64,000 nt of DNA from Brevibacterium sp. S22 (GTDB lineage Bacteria; Actinomycetota; Actinomycetes; Actinomycetales; Brevibacteriaceae), in the NCBI RefSeq assembly GCF_004745485.1, contig NZ_RHFG01000012.1, positions 52,725 through 116,724 of the forward strand. The letters are read 5' to 3'. Made by a program: the position numbers and the translations under genes. The first letter of the stretch is position 1, and every line of letters starts with the position of its first letter. Positions 8,377-17,294 of the stretch are shown piece after piece. A model generated the notes under the pieces. That model saw nothing but the letters and a program-made list of their open reading frames with translations, made no database searches and was not told the origin of the DNA.

Positions 8377-9259
8377 GAGAGTCCAACGTACGCGCTATTT
8401 TCTTGCTGCAGTCGACACCGGGTCGTTTCGTGCGGCGGCATCCCAGTGCGAAATCAGCCAGCCGGCTCTGCGCGAGCAAGTCACTCTTCTCGAAGAAGAA
8501 CTCAACGTTGTCCTCCTTGTCCGGAGTCGGTTCGGTGTGCATCCGACGGCAGCTGCGGAAAGCCTCATCCCCTATTTCACCCGACTGATCGCCGCCGAAG
8601 AAGCAGTCCATCGGATGGCTGCAGAACTGAGCGATGTCTATCGAGGGCGTGTCACAATTGGTTCGATCGCCACCTTGGCTGAGGCACTGCTAGCTCCAGT
8701 CACATCGCGGCTCCTGTCCCAGCACCCGAAATTGCGATTCGAGATCTCGGAAACGAGTTCAACTGAGATTGAGACTGCTGTCCTTGCAGGAGATTTTGAC
8801 ATCGGGGTGATCACGTCGCCACGGACTCGCGCGATCGGTGGGGTCACTCGCACTCGAATTGCGAGCGCGAGTCTGGGAATCCTCGTTCCCGATCACCACG
8901 TTCTCGCCGAGCGTCGGACGGTCGAATGGCAGGATCTGGAAATGTGGCCAATCGTCACGATGCGGCCGGGGACCGTAGTCGGGCAAGAGGTTGCCGATCG
9001 ACTCCCCAGCGCTGAAGTAGTCGTCAGAGCTGCATCCGGACGAACTGTGAAAGTCATGGTGCAGAAAGGTGCCGGAGTAGGTGTATTGGCGGCAGTTGAT
9101 CTTCCTGGCCTCGACACGTCACTGCGATGGATTCCGCTTTTGGATACCCCTCCGCTTGAGATCTGCCTCGTGCATCGAAGCGACAGTCAGCCGTCTGCTT
9201 CCGCCCTCATCGTCCGGCGATTCCTTGAAGAGCAGAGTCTCGCCCTCTTTGCTTCCTGA
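8375..9259 (+). CDS. LysR-family transcriptional regulator
   Basis: This 294-residue regulator has an N-terminal winged helix-turn-helix (QRTRYFLAAVDTGSFRAAA, then SQPALREQV) and a C-terminal periplasmic-binding-like effector domain starting near residue 90 (GRVTIGSIATLAE). It diverges from the CoA-transferase/permease operon and probably activates it when the imported acid is present. No Shine-Dalgarno sequence precedes ATG 8375, and a palindrome overlaps the start codon, suggesting a leaderless, self-repressed transcript. It converges with the racemase-like gene, with 10 bp between stops. Confidence 0.92.
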   Translation: MRVQRTRYFLAAVDTGSFRAAASQCEISQPALREQVTLLEEELNVVLLVRSRFGVHPTAAAESLIPYFTRLIAAEEAVHRMAAELSDVYRGRVTIGSIATLAEALLAPVTSRLLSQHPKLRFEISETSSTEIETAVLAGDFDIGVITSPRTRAIGGVTRTRIASASLGILVPDHHVLAERRTVEWQDLEMWPIVTMRPGTVVGQEVADRLPSAEVVVRAASGRTVKVMVQKGAGVGVLAAVDLPGLDTSLRWIPLLDTPPLEICLVHRSDSQPSASALIVRRFLEEQSLALFAS

Positions 9260-9269
9260 CCGTTCGAGC

Positions 9270-9977
9270 TCACACGGTTGTCAGCGCTTCCGCCATCATC
9301 CACTCGACGATCGCGGCCACATGCGCATCGACCGAGTCGACGGCGGGCAGGGGAGCGGTCTCCGGTGGGACCAGGAGGCCGATCTCCGTGCACGACAAAG
9401 CGACCGCGTCCGCGCCGCGCGCCTTGAGATCGTTCATGATCTCGACGTACCGCTCACGCGAAGCATCGGTGAAGAAGCCCTGGGTGAGCTCGTCGAAGAT
9501 GATCTGATCGACCTCGACGCATGTCTCCTCGTCCGGAACTAGCGTATGGATACCCTGCGCCTCTAGGCGGTCGGTGTAGAAGCCGTCGAGCATCGTCCAC
9601 TTCGTGCCGAGTACCGCCAGAGTCGAATACCCATGACGCTTCGCCATCGTCGCGATCGCATCGACGATGTGAATGAGTGGGGCTTCGACCGTAGTCTCAA
9701 TCGCTGGTGCACACTTATGCATGAGGTTCGTCGCGATCGCCACCGCCTCCGCGCCTCCGTCAATCAGACGCTGCGCCGTCGCCGACAGTGCCGTGTCAGC
9801 CCCTGCCCAATCCTCCGCGAGCTGCAACTCCCTAATGTCGGCAAAGTCCGTGGAATCGAGGAGGATGCGCGCCGAATGATGGCCGCCGAGCTGCCTCGCC
9901 ACCGCATCGTTGATCTTCGTGTAGTACTCGATGCTCGAATGCCAGCTCATGCCACCCAGCAGACCGATCCTGCGCAT
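9270..9977 (-). CDS. Aspartate/glutamate racemase family protein
   Basis: This 235-residue cytoplasmic protein is of the Asp/Glu/hydantoin racemase superfamily. It begins MRRIGLLGGMSW and carries VAIATNLMHK at 79-88 and ALSCTEIGLL near 193-202. Classical aspartate racemases use two cysteines; here the first position is Thr83 and only Cys196 remains, the arrangement known for the E. coli YgeA-type enzymes. ATG 9977 is chosen because homology starts there; the frame is open further upstream. It diverges from a LysR gene followed by a TRAP transporter, so the imported compound may be an amino or hydroxy acid. Confidence 0.87.
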   Translation of the reverse strand: MRRIGLLGGMSWHSSIEYYTKINDAVARQLGGHHSARILLDSTDFADIRELQLAEDWAGADTALSATAQRLIDGGAEAVAIATNLMHKCAPAIETTVEAPLIHIVDAIATMAKRHGYSTLAVLGTKWTMLDGFYTDRLEAQGIHTLVPDEETCVEVDQIIFDELTQGFFTDASRERYVEIMNDLKARGADAVALSCTEIGLLVPPETAPLPAVDSVDAHVAAIVEWMMAEALTTV

Positions 9978-10084
9978 ACTCTCACTCCTCATTCCGCCGA
10001 CTTCCTCGACGTCCAAACCTGTCCTTGACCTCCAGTCTGACCCGATCCGACAATGCTCGGTAGACCCAGTTCTCTCTGCATTGG

Positions 10085-10101
10085 CATAAGCTGGGCTTAT
10101 G
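10085..10101. promoter_or_regulatory. LysR-type palindrome over the LysR start codon
   Basis: CATAAGC-TGG-GCTTATG is a perfect 7-3-7 inverted repeat. Its core TAAGCTGGGCTTA fits the T-N11-A LysR box, and its last three bases are the ATG of the downstream LysR gene (10099). It lies between the divergent racemase-like and LysR genes. Confidence 0.6.
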
Positions 10102-11067
10102 TCCAATGTGTTCGAGCACGCCCTCGACCTCGGCGAGCCTAAACGCTTGCTTATCTTCGGTGCCATCGCCGAATCCGGTAGCATTGGCGCCGCCGCCCGC
10201 GAACTCGGCTGGTCCCAGCCGGCTCTCTCCCAACACATGAACGCGTTGGAAAAGGACCTCGGCGTCATCCTCTTCGACCGCACCCCACGCGGAATCCGAC
10301 TGACCACTGCCGGCCAACTCGCTCGCATCCGTGCCAGCGAGATAGCCGCCTCGGTGACGGGACTGCGCGGCGACCTCGCGAAAGCCTTCGGCCTCGGCGG
10401 ACGCAATGTCCGGCTCGCCGGATTCCCCAGCTTCGTCATCGGACCTTTGGCCGCAGCTCTCGGCAGGCTCGAAGCCAACGCCGGCACAGGAACCGAAACC
10501 CCACAACACCACTCCTACGAAGTCGCCGAGGCAGAACCACCCGAAGCCATCACGATGCTCGAGAGCGGCAACATCGACATCGCGTTCCTCTTCCACCACG
10601 AAGACGAAGCACCACCTGAACTTTCCGGCCACACCACCGTCGACCTCGGCGCCGACCACCTCGACCTCCTCGTCCCCGAACGCTGGAACCGAGCCGGACA
10701 GATCCAACACCTGAACGACGTCGCCGACCTGCCGTGGATCATGGGCTGCGTGCGCTGCCGCTCAACCGCCGAACGCCTCTGTCGCAATGCCGGCTTCGAA
10801 CCGCGCACCCGCCACATCACCGACAACCCCGGCGCCATCCAATCACTCGTCTCCAACGGGCTCGGCGTCGCCCTATTGCCTCGCAGCGCCCGGCGCTACA
10901 ACCGCGTGGCCGGCATCGACCCGATCGCCGTGGACGAAGCCGGTGCCCGCCGAGTCACCGCCATGATCCCCGACGGCCTGGCCGACGCCTCCGAGGTCGG
11001 CGACCTCCTCGACGCGCTGCGAGCGGTGGAAGTCACAGCCAACTCCACCGGGCGACGGCTACAGTGA
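10099..11067 (+). CDS. LysR-family transcriptional regulator of the TRAP locus
   Basis: This is a 322-residue regulator. The helix-turn-helix is at about 18-70 (SGSIGAAARELGWSQPALSQHM within it), followed by an effector domain whose RIPS-like opening NVRLAGFPSF begins near residue 100. It diverges from the racemase-like gene and is followed 3 bp later by the TRAP small subunit, so it is probably co-transcribed with the transporter it controls. No ribosome site is visible; the ATG lies inside a 17-bp palindrome, suggesting leaderless translation and autoregulation. Confidence 0.9.
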   Translation: MSNVFEHALDLGEPKRLLIFGAIAESGSIGAAARELGWSQPALSQHMNALEKDLGVILFDRTPRGIRLTTAGQLARIRASEIAASVTGLRGDLAKAFGLGGRNVRLAGFPSFVIGPLAAALGRLEANAGTGTETPQHHSYEVAEAEPPEAITMLESGNIDIAFLFHHEDEAPPELSGHTTVDLGADHLDLLVPERWNRAGQIQHLNDVADLPWIMGCVRCRSTAERLCRNAGFEPRTRHITDNPGAIQSLVSNGLGVALLPRSARRYNRVAGIDPIAVDEAGARRVTAMIPDGLADASEVGDLLDALRAVEVTANSTGRRLQ

Positions 11068-11070
11068 CTC

Positions 11071-11610
11071 GTGATGCTCACGTTCACGAAGGTCCTCGAA
11101 AAGTGCCTGACGGTCACCACCGCCGCGGCGATCATCATCATGATGCTCCACATCGTCCTTCACGCCCTGACCCGGTCACTCTTCGACGCACCGATCTACG
11201 GCACCAACGAGATCGTCGAATACTGGTATCTGCCCATCGTCGCTCTGCTCGGGATCCCGGCGGCTCAGCTGCAGAAAGAACACATCACCGTGACCATGGC
11301 CATCGAACGGGCCAAACCCGCGACCGCCTCGGCGTTCAAAATCTTCGCCTGCATCCTCGGAGCACTCGTCTCCGTCGGTTTCGCCTGGTTCGGCTTCACC
11401 CGCGCTCTGACCTACATGGACATCGGGCAGACCGCCGATGTCTCCTCGGTCATCACCTGGCCCGTGTATTTCCTCGTTCCTGTCGTGTTCCTGCTCCTGG
11501 CCGTGCTCTACGTGCTCGATGCGATCGTCATCATCCGCACCGGAGAACCCGACCTCGACCTCTCCACCGGCGAACCCGCCGAGACCGACCTGGAGAACCG
11601 AAGCTTCTAA
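11071..11610 (+). CDS. TRAP transporter small permease (DctQ-like)
   Basis: This 179-residue inner-membrane protein has four hydrophobic helices, as expected for the DctQ subunit. The TNEIVEYWYLPIVALLGIPAAQLQKEHI block in helices 2-3 (landmark TNEIVEYWY) is typical. It works with the DctM permease encoded next and the DctP binding protein at 13357, using a sodium or proton gradient to take up carboxylates. The start is GTG 11071 or ATG 11074. Its stop overlaps the DctM start by one base. Confidence 0.92.
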   Translation: MMLTFTKVLEKCLTVTTAAAIIIMMLHIVLHALTRSLFDAPIYGTNEIVEYWYLPIVALLGIPAAQLQKEHITVTMAIERAKPATASAFKIFACILGALVSVGFAWFGFTRALTYMDIGQTADVSSVITWPVYFLVPVVFLLLAVLYVLDAIVIIRTGEPDLDLSTGEPAETDLENRSF

Positions 11611-13199
11611 TGAGCGAGCCGAAGCCACCCGCGAAAACGTCCACTGACACGCTCGGTGCGAGCCTGCCCGTCGACGTCGCCCCGAACACGAACACCCTCT
11701 TCCCGACCGGCACCCGCCGCCAACGTCCCGGCGTCGTAGCCCTGACCATCGGCTTCGGCCTCGTCGTGGTCTGTCTTGTCGGCCTCTTCACGAGCCCGAA
11801 CGCAGCCGTCGGTGGTGCCTGGTGCATCGCCATGATGCTCGTGCTCATCTTCCTCTCCGTGCCGGTGGCCATCGCCCTGTCCGTGCCCTCGATCGTCGGC
11901 GTCTACGCGATCAGCGGAGTACCCGCTTCGATGAACGTGCTGGCCACAGCCCCGTTCAACGCGGTTTCGGACTGGACGATGAGCGTGCTGCCGATGTTCA
12001 TCTTCATGGGCATGCTGCTCACCCAATCCGGCCTGTCCGGCAAGATCTACCGCGTCGCCGACCACTGGTTCTCCTGGCTGCCCGGCGGCATCGGCATCGG
12101 CACTACCTTCGCCGGCGCGGGTCTGTCCGCGGTCACCGGATCGACCATCGGGATGACCTATGCGTTGGGTCGGGCAGGCATCCCCGAAATGCTCAAGGCC
12201 GGCTACGACCGCCGCATGGCCGTGGGCACGATCATGGTCGCCGGCATGACCGGCAACCTCATCCCACCCTCGATCCTCATGGTCATCTACGCCGGCATCG
12301 CCTCCGTGCCCGTCGGCCCCGCCCTCATGGCCGGAGCCCTGCCCGGCATCCTGCTCGCCGTATGTTTCGCAGCCTTCATCTTCGCTCTCGGTGTCATCGC
12401 CCCACGCCTCGTCGGCCGCACCCGCAACGCAGCTACTACAAGCAACACCACCGACCCAACCCCCGCCCGCCCCCGCACCACCTGGCGCGACCGCTTCACC
12501 TCACTGGCCGGGGTCTGGGGATTCGCGATCATCCTCATCGTCCTCTTCGGCGGCATGTTCTCCGGCATCTTCACCCCCACCGAGGCGGGAGCCGCCGCTG
12601 CACTCTGCTCGGTCCTGCTGTGCCTGTGGGAAAAACGGCACGAGACACCGTGGCGCAAGGTCGCGGAATCGGCCATGGATACGGTGGCGGCCACCTCGGC
12701 GATCTTCTTCATCATGATCGGCGCGACCATGCTCACCAGTCTGCTCGCCATCACGGGACTCGCCCCCATCCTCACCGGATTCATCACGAGCCTGGGCCTG
12801 TCCACGCTGGGATTCCTGCTCGTCCTCATCGTCCTCTACATCGTCATGGGCATGTTCTTCGACACCCTGTCGATGATGCTGCTGACCATCCCGATCCTCC
12901 TGCCCACGCTCGAGACGATGGGCGTGAGCGCGCTGTGGTTCGGGGTTTTCGTCGTCCTCCTCGGCGAGTTCGCCATGGTCACCCCGCCGGTCGGCATCAT
13001 CCCCTACATCGTCCACAGCATCGTGAAGAACCCCGACGTCAACCTCGGCCACACCGTGACCTTGCGCGACATCTTCATCTCCCTGCTGTGGTTCCTGCCC
13101 GTCGTCGTGATCTTCCTCGTCCTCATGGTCACCGTGCCCGGCATGACCGAATGGCTGCCTGACCTCATCGAACGCACCAGCGGAGGCATGTCCGGCTGA
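11610..13199 (+). CDS. TRAP transporter large permease (DctM-like)
   Basis: This 529-residue inner-membrane protein is the transport channel of the TRAP system. The start ATG 11610 overlaps the DctQ stop (TAATG), giving translational coupling; the open frame upstream is the alternative frame of the LysR and DctQ genes. It has a hydrophilic N-terminus of about 45 residues, then 12 or more helices with DctM hallmarks (PMFIFMGMLL, GAGLSAVTGSTIG, NLIPPSILMVIYA, FTPTEAGAAAAL, VTPPVGIIPYI). A Thr/Pro-rich loop of about 35 residues near residue 275 splits the two halves and looks longer than usual. Confidence 0.93.
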   Translation: MSEPKPPAKTSTDTLGASLPVDVAPNTNTLFPTGTRRQRPGVVALTIGFGLVVVCLVGLFTSPNAAVGGAWCIAMMLVLIFLSVPVAIALSVPSIVGVYAISGVPASMNVLATAPFNAVSDWTMSVLPMFIFMGMLLTQSGLSGKIYRVADHWFSWLPGGIGIGTTFAGAGLSAVTGSTIGMTYALGRAGIPEMLKAGYDRRMAVGTIMVAGMTGNLIPPSILMVIYAGIASVPVGPALMAGALPGILLAVCFAAFIFALGVIAPRLVGRTRNAATTSNTTDPTPARPRTTWRDRFTSLAGVWGFAIILIVLFGGMFSGIFTPTEAGAAAALCSVLLCLWEKRHETPWRKVAESAMDTVAATSAIFFIMIGATMLTSLLAITGLAPILTGFITSLGLSTLGFLLVLIVLYIVMGMFFDTLSMMLLTIPILLPTLETMGVSALWFGVFVVLLGEFAMVTPPVGIIPYIVHSIVKNPDVNLGHTVTLRDIFISLLWFLPVVVIFLVLMVTVPGMTEWLPDLIERTSGGMSG

Positions 13200-13356
13200 T
13201 ACTCGCCGAGGTGGCCCTTTAGTTCACGTCAACGCCGCGATCCGTGGCTGCCGCCCTGGATTTGCGGGTGCGCGGTGTGAGGGGAGTCATGGTTAGGGTG
13301 ACCTCATTCGGACATATGATTGGAGGGAATTCTCAGGCATTGTTCAAAGGAGTCCC

Positions 13357-14637
13357 ATGAGTCGCATTCGTTCGGCGGCAGGCCGCCCCGTCAAAGCCGT
13401 CGCCATGGTCGCGTCGCTGGCATTGCTGGCCGGATGCGCCGGCTCCGTCGGTGGCAGCGGATCGGACTCCGGTGATGATGCGGGGGAGGGCTTCGCTTTC
13501 GATGCCTCGCAGGATGAGATCGATGAGGCTCTGGCTGACCTCGACCCGGTGACGCTGAAGTTCCAGCCGTCATCGATGTCGGAGAAGTCGATCCTCGCGC
13601 CGAACGGATTCGACGTGAAGAAGGCCATCGAGGAGCGCTCGGGCGGGAAGATCACCGTCGACATCGTGTGGGGTCAGGCGATCGCCAGCTACGCCGACGT
13701 CGATGACGCCCTGGCCGATGGCCGAGTCGACCTCGCCTTCACCCTGCCGTCCTACACTCCGGCCGAATACCCGGCCTTCGACGCGATCGGCACGGCCATG
13801 TCGACGCTGCCGTCCTCGCCGGTGGCCAGCGACCTGGCGGCGAACGCGGCCGGTGTCCAGGCGGCGTGGGAGACGCCCGAGGTGCTCGCCGAATTCGAGG
13901 ACAAGAACCTCGTCCCACTGATCCCGATGCTCGCTGCTGGCGATTACGCGACGATGTGCTCGAAGCCGATGACTTCGGCTAAGGACTGGAAGGGCAAGCA
14001 GATCCGTGTCGGCTCGGCCGCTGCCGGCAAGCAGGTGACGGACCTGGGTGCGACTCCGGTGTCGCTGTCGTTCCCGGAGACCTATGAGGCGCTGCAGCGC
14101 GGAACTGTCGACTGCGACCTCGGTCAGCTGGCTCCGAACGTCGAGGCCGGCACTTTCGAGGTGGCCCCGAACATCGGTGTCGCTGCCGATGCGGGCATCG
14201 CGCGTTCGGCCGGTGCGATCACAGCGGGCAAGAAGTATTCGGAACTGCCGGTGGCTTACCAGCAGGTCATCTTCGACTCGATGTCGACGACGTTCTCCAC
14301 GATGATGGAGGTCGTCATCGGGGCGAAGGCGCAGGCGGTTGAGCAGGCGAAGGACAACGACGGCAAGGTCGAGCCGTTTGACGATGACGTGCAGGAGCAG
14401 ATTGCCACGTACGCGAAGACGCTGTCGGACAAGACCGCGAAGAAGGCTGAAGTGCCCGACGCTCCGGAGACGCTGAACGACGCGGCGAAGGAATGGCAGA
14501 AGGCTGTCACCGATCTCGGCTACGACGACAAGGGCGACTTCGCTGAACTCGACGAGTGGTACCCGGAGGACGCGAACTACGACAAGCTCGGCGACGAACT
14601 GTTCGAGAAGGTCATGAGCGAACACCGCCCGGAGTGA
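13357..14637 (+). CDS. TRAP transporter solute-binding lipoprotein (DctP-like)
   Basis: This 426-residue exported protein is the substrate receptor. It has a lipoprotein signal with lipobox LLAGC (Cys27), so in a Gram-positive cell it would be anchored to the outer face of the membrane. The mature part has the TRAP binding-protein layout: an opening GGKITVDIVWGQ strand, DLAFTLPSY, and the MTSAKDWKGKQIRVGS hinge region (landmark DWKGKQIRV). AAAGGAG precedes ATG 13357. It follows DctM after 157 bp and probably has its own promoter. A strong terminator follows. Confidence 0.92.
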   Translation: MSRIRSAAGRPVKAVAMVASLALLAGCAGSVGGSGSDSGDDAGEGFAFDASQDEIDEALADLDPVTLKFQPSSMSEKSILAPNGFDVKKAIEERSGGKITVDIVWGQAIASYADVDDALADGRVDLAFTLPSYTPAEYPAFDAIGTAMSTLPSSPVASDLAANAAGVQAAWETPEVLAEFEDKNLVPLIPMLAAGDYATMCSKPMTSAKDWKGKQIRVGSAAAGKQVTDLGATPVSLSFPETYEALQRGTVDCDLGQLAPNVEAGTFEVAPNIGVAADAGIARSAGAITAGKKYSELPVAYQQVIFDSMSTTFSTMMEVVIGAKAQAVEQAKDNDGKVEPFDDDVQEQIATYAKTLSDKTAKKAEVPDAPETLNDAAKEWQKAVTDLGYDDKGDFAELDEWYPEDANYDKLGDELFEKVMSEHRPE

Positions 14638-14660
14638 TCGCTGAAGTTTAGAGTTCGACG

Positions 14661-14693
14661 GCCCGGTTGATTAGGTTGAGCCGGGCTGTTTTT
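14661..14693 (+). terminator. Rho-independent terminator after the TRAP operon
   Basis: A GCCCGG / CCGGGC stem with a 14-nt loop is followed by TGTTTTT. Outer bases GAGTTC and GAACTC also pair around it. It lies 23 bp after the stop codon of the binding-protein gene. Confidence 0.8.
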
Positions 14694-14881
14694 GAACTCG
14701 ACCCATCGTTCGCGGAGAGAGTGGCCGATATGAGGTGTGGGAATGCTGGCGGTCGGCCACTGATCCAAGTGGAATTATTCAGACGTCTCTTTGCAGCAAA
14801 AACTTCGCGAAATGAAGCAGTTGTTTCAGTTCTTATGGAACCGATGAATGCTGTCGGCGGCTGCTGTAGGGAAGTGGCTTC

Positions 14882-14912
14882 CGGTAGCGCGCGTGTACTG
14901 AAACGGTAGCGG
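14882..14912 (+). repeat. Inverted repeat arm 1, with internal CGGTAGCG copies
   Basis: This 31-bp arm matches the reverse complement of 15318-15348 at 28 of 31 positions. It contains CGGTAGCG twice, 22 bp apart (14882 and 14904). A further GGTAGC follows at 14925. Similarity to the other arm weakens but continues outward for about 25 bp. Confidence 0.75.
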
Positions 14913-15317
14913 CAATGTACGCCGGGTAGCAGCAACCAAACCTGATGAATCATGCATCAACCGGAGTTGTTCTGCGCTGCCATGCCCAGCTCCTGTATCC
15001 GCGACAACGGGAACGGACCGCCCATTGCACTCGTGACCCTCTCTTCGGGTCTCTCGCGCGCGGTGTGGGCGACGTCCAGGGAAGTAGAAAGAATGTCTAG
15101 ATCGTCCGGTCCACCAGCAATTCCACCGAGGGGCTCCCGTGGAAAGTGCCTTCGCGATGCAGTTGAGCCTGAGCGCGAGCTGCCCCAAAGACTGCGGTAC
15201 TTGTAGGTGGTGCGCAGCTGATGTTGGTTGGCAGACACTCGACCGCATACGGCAAGTGAGGTCGGCTATGGGGGCAGGGTCAGAACGCCGATTAAACGCT
15301 TTCACATAGCCGCACAA

Positions 15318-15348
15318 CCGCTACCGCTTCATTGCACGCGCGCTACCG
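15318..15348 (-). repeat. Inverted repeat arm 2
   Basis: This is the partner of the arm at 14882-14912, in opposite orientation, 405 bp away between inner edges. It contains the same two CGGTAGCG motifs with 22-bp spacing. The three differing positions all lie in the 15-bp spacer region between the motifs. Confidence 0.75.
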
Positions 15349-15531
15349 ATTACCCGTTCTATACAGCTGCCAGCAGGAAAAACTCGAACTTTCCTCAGTT
15401 GTTGACGAACGCGGAATCTACCGCCCATCAGATGACTAGTTCGGCATTGTTATGAGCTCGAGTCATCTTGTATGTCTTAAGACTGGACCTCAAAGCAGTT
15501 CTAAAATTTGATCCGATCTGTTACTGACTGG

Positions 15532-16902
15532 TCATAGATGAAACCATCCTAATTTTGGGCCATAGAAAGCTATTAGCAGCATCGCTAAAGCTTCCAAGAC
15601 GGCGACAATTATGGGAATTATCCATCCCGCAAAGTGCAATCCTCCCGACTGGTCGGAGGAGTACTTCCGATGCCAAGTGGCGCTTGCGGACAGAAATATT
15701 GCTACGAACGGAATGGGGCTGAATAGGATTGCCGATCCTGACAGAATTTTCCAGGTCTCGCTGTCCGAGTGATGGTGTTTCTTCTCCCGCTCATATCGTT
15801 CTATGAGAAGTCGAACTTGGTGACGTGCGAAGTCCAACATTGCTGCGGGGTAGTCTTTATTGATTCGCAGCGTGCAGAGAAGCGTCACTGTGGCAAATGA
15901 CGGAACGGCAACCAGCATTCCGTAGGCAATGGGCGGTATGTAGTCCTCTGGTCCGGGGGACGACCTCACAAAGGGCAACGCGAGGGTTATAGCCTGCAGG
16001 GAGACGAGTGTAATTGCAAGCACTGGCAAGAGGGCCTGGAAGATTGCTTCCATGATCCGGCCCCGAAGGATTGTCGGTATTGCCTGGGCGCCGACAAAAA
16101 TTAGACCTGTTGTGCATAGGCTCGACAACACTGCAAATGCAAATGTAAGCAATGGTTGCTCAATAAGCATCCACGCAACCCCAGTGCTAATTGCGACAAG
16201 TATTGAACCGAGAATAATACTGTTCCAGATGAGGGCTGCACGTGGCCTATTCCGTGCTGTTCCGTAAATCTTCTCCTCGGTGGCTCTCAGAGAATCGATT
16301 CTCGCTTGTCTAAGTTTCTGTGCGAGTTGTTCCTTGCGGGCTTCTTCTGAAACTATCGTTACTGCATCAGAAGCAAAGATCAGTGCAAGTACCGCCACAA
16401 GTGGAATCCCAATGGCTGAGGCAAGATTCAGGATCCCTGAGGATGTCGACGATATTATGCTGTCAATTAGCACGTAGGGGACTAGGAATGCCGAGCCGAC
16501 TGCGATTAAAGTGGCGACGGGCCCCCAGAATTGGCGCTGGGAGACGGCATCGTCCTTTGTGAATCTCTCGGGGTCACGAGGAAGTCGTAGGAAGACTTGT
16601 ACCGCAACGGCGGCAGTGATCAGAAGAGTTACAGCAACTCCTGCGGCTTCAAGATTTGCTGAAGGGTACTGGATTGTTGGCGTCGATGTGCTCGTATTTG
16701 TTTTGTTTGAAATCAGCGCAAGAAACCACTGGATGACATATAGCCCTCCAGCGGCCACACTTACGAATCGGAATGTTGAATACATCGATCTCGAGTACTG
16801 ATCAATCTCATTATCTGGTACCTGAGACTCCTCCCCACCTGGGTTGGGAGGTTGTTTTGCGTTACGGCCTCTTCGCAAGATGTACCGGTGTCCTCTCGTC
16901 AT
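15532..16902 (-). CDS. Unrecognised multi-helix membrane protein
   Basis: This 456-residue protein has about ten hydrophobic segments, two short Lys/Arg/Glu-rich cytoplasmic stretches (SEEARKEQLAQKLRQARIDS region near 185-210; ERYEREKKHHHSD near 390) and no motif I can assign. The N-terminus is uncertain: the first 30 residues are basic and hydrophilic, and Met40 (SMYSTF) could be an alternative start. The gene is visibly richer in A and T than its neighbours, which suggests transfer. It is monocistronic, flanked by gene-free DNA on both sides. No function is proposed. Confidence 0.75.
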   Translation of the reverse strand: MTRGHRYILRRGRNAKQPPNPGGEESQVPDNEIDQYSRSMYSTFRFVSVAAGGLYVIQWFLALISNKTNTSTSTPTIQYPSANLEAAGVAVTLLITAAVAVQVFLRLPRDPERFTKDDAVSQRQFWGPVATLIAVGSAFLVPYVLIDSIISSTSSGILNLASAIGIPLVAVLALIFASDAVTIVSEEARKEQLAQKLRQARIDSLRATEEKIYGTARNRPRAALIWNSIILGSILVAISTGVAWMLIEQPLLTFAFAVLSSLCTTGLIFVGAQAIPTILRGRIMEAIFQALLPVLAITLVSLQAITLALPFVRSSPGPEDYIPPIAYGMLVAVPSFATVTLLCTLRINKDYPAAMLDFARHQVRLLIERYEREKKHHHSDSETWKILSGSAILFSPIPFVAIFLSASATWHRKYSSDQSGGLHFAGWIIPIIVAVLEALAMLLIAFYGPKLGWFHL

Positions 16903-17294
16903 CTAGTCAGCATATACAACGGAACTTGTGTTTTTGCTTGTCCGAGCGTTGAATGTCCTCGGTTCTGAGATGTTCTTTGAAGAGGATGCTTCGGTTTCGA
17001 CACGTGTGTGGCCGCCTACATAGGTCGGGCGAAGTGTCTGGCCTAAGTTTGAACATCTGAGCCGAAGTGTGGGTGACAAACGGACTCTCGGTGGGGAAGA
17101 CCTCCAGCATCGCTACGTCCGGCGAAGTTGGATGCGTACGTGGCATTAGAGATGTTCACGTCCACCGGTCAGCATGCTCCAATGCAAATTTCCGTTGGGT
17201 TGTTCTGGGATCTATTAGGCTGGTCACTGTGTCCAGCTTCGGTCCGCCTCCCGCGGACGGCGGCGCAGACCACAGACGACAGAAGGGCTGACGG
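16903..17294. other. Gene-free interval upstream of the UbiB-like gene
   Basis: This 392-bp stretch has no convincing coding frame. It holds a small hairpin at 17242-17258 (GTCCGC-CTCCC-GCGGAC) just before the UbiB-like start, and presumably the promoters of both divergent genes. I see no other structure. Confidence 0.5.

Larger units (their letters stand above)
14694..15531. other. Gene-free interval with iteron-like repeats
   Basis: About 840 bp contain no frame with both a ribosome site and a protein I recognise. Composition is mixed and frames are short on both strands. The notable content is the pair of inverted 31-bp arms at 14882-14912 and 15318-15348. It separates the TRAP operon from an AT-richer membrane-protein gene and may be a scar of mobile DNA. 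Confidence 0.5.

Noticed and set aside
10734..11609. N-terminal extension of the DctM reading frame by 292 codons
   Set aside because: The extension is His/Arg/Pro-rich and lies in the alternative frame of the LysR and DctQ genes; DctM homology and the TAATG overlap place its start at 11610.
14826..15317. Minus-strand frame in the gene-free interval, containing part of the inverted repeat
   Set aside because: No ribosome site or family. The similar peptides in the two arms follow from the DNA repeat, not from coding.
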